From Porphyromonadaceae bacterium (GTDB lineage: Bacteria; Bacteroidota; Bacteroidia; Bacteroidales; UBA11471): 7,184 nt of DNA. A program made the translations under genes and the position numbers. The DNA lies in the NCBI GenBank assembly GCA_021199145.1, contig JAJQIP010000154.1, positions 1 through 7,184 on the forward strand. Reading direction: 5' to 3'. The notes under the pieces are model-generated. The model saw only the letters and a list, made by a program, of their open reading frames with translations, ran no database searches and was not told the DNA's origin. This document shows, in pieces, positions 6,446 through 7,184 of this stretch; the first letter of the stretch is position 1; every line of letters begins with the position of its first letter.

Positions 6446-6471
6446 GGGAAGTGCGACTGCTTCCCTTTTTT
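6446..6471 (+). terminator. Rho-independent terminator of tRNA-Lys
   Basis: GGGAAG (6446-6451) pairs with CTTCCC (6460-6465) around an 8-nt loop and is followed at once by TTTTTT (6466-6471). It starts 7 nt after the end of the tRNA. Confidence 0.85.
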
Positions 6472-6774
6472 CGTTGGGTATCAGCTGTTTAGGCTATACC
6501 CGGACTTTGCTTAGAGGTGCGAAAATATGTTTTACGGCATATTTTCAGCGTGTTTTTGAGGGTCTTTTTCAGCCTTTTCTACCCCGAAGTGATACCACCC
6601 GTGTACCGGAGCCGGATCGAGTGTGATACCGGCGTCCTTTCCCCCCTTGTCCGGCCCTGCCCACTTCCGGCAATTTCCGGGACGGGACCCCGTGACAACC
6701 CCACCGGACACCCGCCACAACGGCCGGTATTCCGGAGCTATATAAGACATCAACACGCTAAAATATTATAAGCT
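6472..6774. other. Non-coding junction between tRNA-Lys and the integrase gene, likely attachment region
   Basis: No credible gene is seen in this 303-nt stretch. The first 120 nt resemble the preceding host DNA in composition. From about 6590 the sequence becomes strongly GC-rich with many CCGG sites, then turns AT-rich in the last 35 nt before the integrase ATG. It contains a 9-bp inverted repeat (6521-6546) and three copies of TGATACC (6477-6483 inverted, 6590-6596, 6624-6630). Position between a tRNA and an integrase makes this the expected place for att core and arm sites; that assignment is inference. Confidence 0.55.
6521..6546. repeat. 9-bp inverted repeat with 8-nt spacer, possible recombinase or excisionase site
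   Basis: GAAAATATG (6521-6529) and CATATTTTC (6538-6546) are perfect inverted arms around TTTTACGG. The geometry resembles core sites of tyrosine recombinases, in which two inverted binding arms flank a 6-8 bp overlap. No T-run follows, so it is not a typical terminator. Confidence 0.45.
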
Positions 6775-7184
6775 ATGAATATACAGAAACTTCCGGCCTT
6801 CCGGCTCCTGTTCGACCGGAAGCACACGGCGGGCGACATCCGTAAGGCACCCGTACAACTCGAGATAATGTACCACAGGCAGCGAAAATATATCGCCACA
6901 GGACTCCGCCTCTACTCCCATCAATGGAAAGATGGGCGGGTCGTGGAGACTCCCGGCTGCTACGCCCAAAACCAGATGCTCGCCGGCATCCTGCAACGGG
7001 CTGAAGAGACCACCCTGGCGCTTTTCCGCTCGGGGACCTTCTCCCTGGCCGCCCTGGTCTCCAGCCTGACTAAGGAGGAGGGGAAAAGGGATGAAGACCT
7101 CCCCGCCGCCATAGCCGCCGAGATAAAGGCCCGTACCGACATCCGGGAGAGCACCCGGAAAGCCCACCGCAAACTGCCGAAGTC
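6775..7184 (+). CDS. Tyrosine recombinase / integrase, N-terminal part (cut off by window edge)
   Basis: The reading frame runs open from ATG 6775 to the right edge, 136 codons, and an in-frame TAA at 6769-6771 fixes this as the first start. Residues about 8-60 match the arm-DNA-binding domain common in integrases of Bacteroidota conjugative transposons and phages. The pattern is APVQLEIMYHRQRKYIATGLRLYSHQW (25-51), i.e. a short beta-sheet ending in the ATG-hydrophobic-x-W motif. From about 62 a helical stretch leads into the core-binding domain with DIRESTRKAHRKLPK (122-136). The catalytic domain (R-H-R-Y) lies outside the window and cannot be checked. Codons favour G or C in third position more strongly than recJ or the permease, consistent with foreign origin. 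Family members are usually about 380-420 residues. The gene should mediate integration and excision of the element entering from the right. Confidence 0.85.
   Translation, partial: MNIQKLPAFRLLFDRKHTAGDIRKAPVQLEIMYHRQRKYIATGLRLYSHQWKDGRVVETPGCYAQNQMLAGILQRAEETTLALFRSGTFSLAALVSSLTKEEGKRDEDLPAAIAAEIKARTDIRESTRKAHRKLPK

Noticed and set aside
6441..7167. Small frames at 6441-6626, 6517-6771, 6532-6756 (minus) and 6766-7167 (minus)
   Set aside because: The first three cross the terminator, inverted repeat and GC-rich non-coding DNA without motifs. The last is antisense to the integrase arm domain.
1..7184. CRISPR array, rRNA, or complete insertion sequence
   Set aside because: No regularly spaced direct repeats, rRNA-like sequence, or transposase with terminal inverted repeats was seen on either strand.

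Overview
The window looks like a chromosomal segment of a Bacteroidales bacterium (phylum Bacteroidota) at mid-range GC. Three promoters carry the characteristic TAnnTTTG -7 element; two of them also have a TTTG -33 box 20 nt upstream. Most start codons lack a clear Shine-Dalgarno, and the gene content (C11/clostripain-like lipoprotein, AI-2E family permease, Bacteroidota-style integrase arm domain) fits. Genus cannot be fixed from sequence alone; something near Barnesiella or Parabacteroides is only a guess.

Left part (1-3758), all on the minus strand: a C11-family cysteine peptidase lipoprotein (3758-2553) is followed after a single base by an MscS-type mechanosensitive channel (2551-1640). 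A 194-nt gap containing a strong GC-rich hairpin separates these from recJ (1445-1), which runs off the left edge after 481 codons. The peptidase and channel look translationally coupled, driven by a good promoter at 3776-3807.

Middle (3759-6272): a 148-nt divergent region separates the peptidase operon from a plus-strand secreted TPR protein (3907-4725). Then comes a 410-nt AT-rich intergenic stretch with a terminator-like hairpin, an 11-bp inverted repeat and a promoter, followed by an AI-2E family (UPF0118/PerM-like) membrane permease (5136-6272).

Right part (6273-7184): tRNA-Lys(UUU) with its own promoter and rho-independent terminator. It is followed by about 300 nt of non-coding, increasingly GC-rich sequence carrying an inverted repeat, repeated TGATACC motifs and a cluster of CCGG sites. 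Next is the start of a tyrosine-recombinase integrase (6775 to the right edge, cut off). A tRNA 3' end followed by an integrase reading away from it is the classic left end of an integrated mobile element. The cargo of that element lies beyond the window, so any new accessory system it may carry cannot be seen here.

The rest is mainly housekeeping: DNA repair (recJ), osmotic protection (MscS), envelope proteolysis and transport. The parts most worth a second look are the tRNA-integrase junction, the coupled peptidase-channel pair, and several inverted repeats in the intergenic regions.
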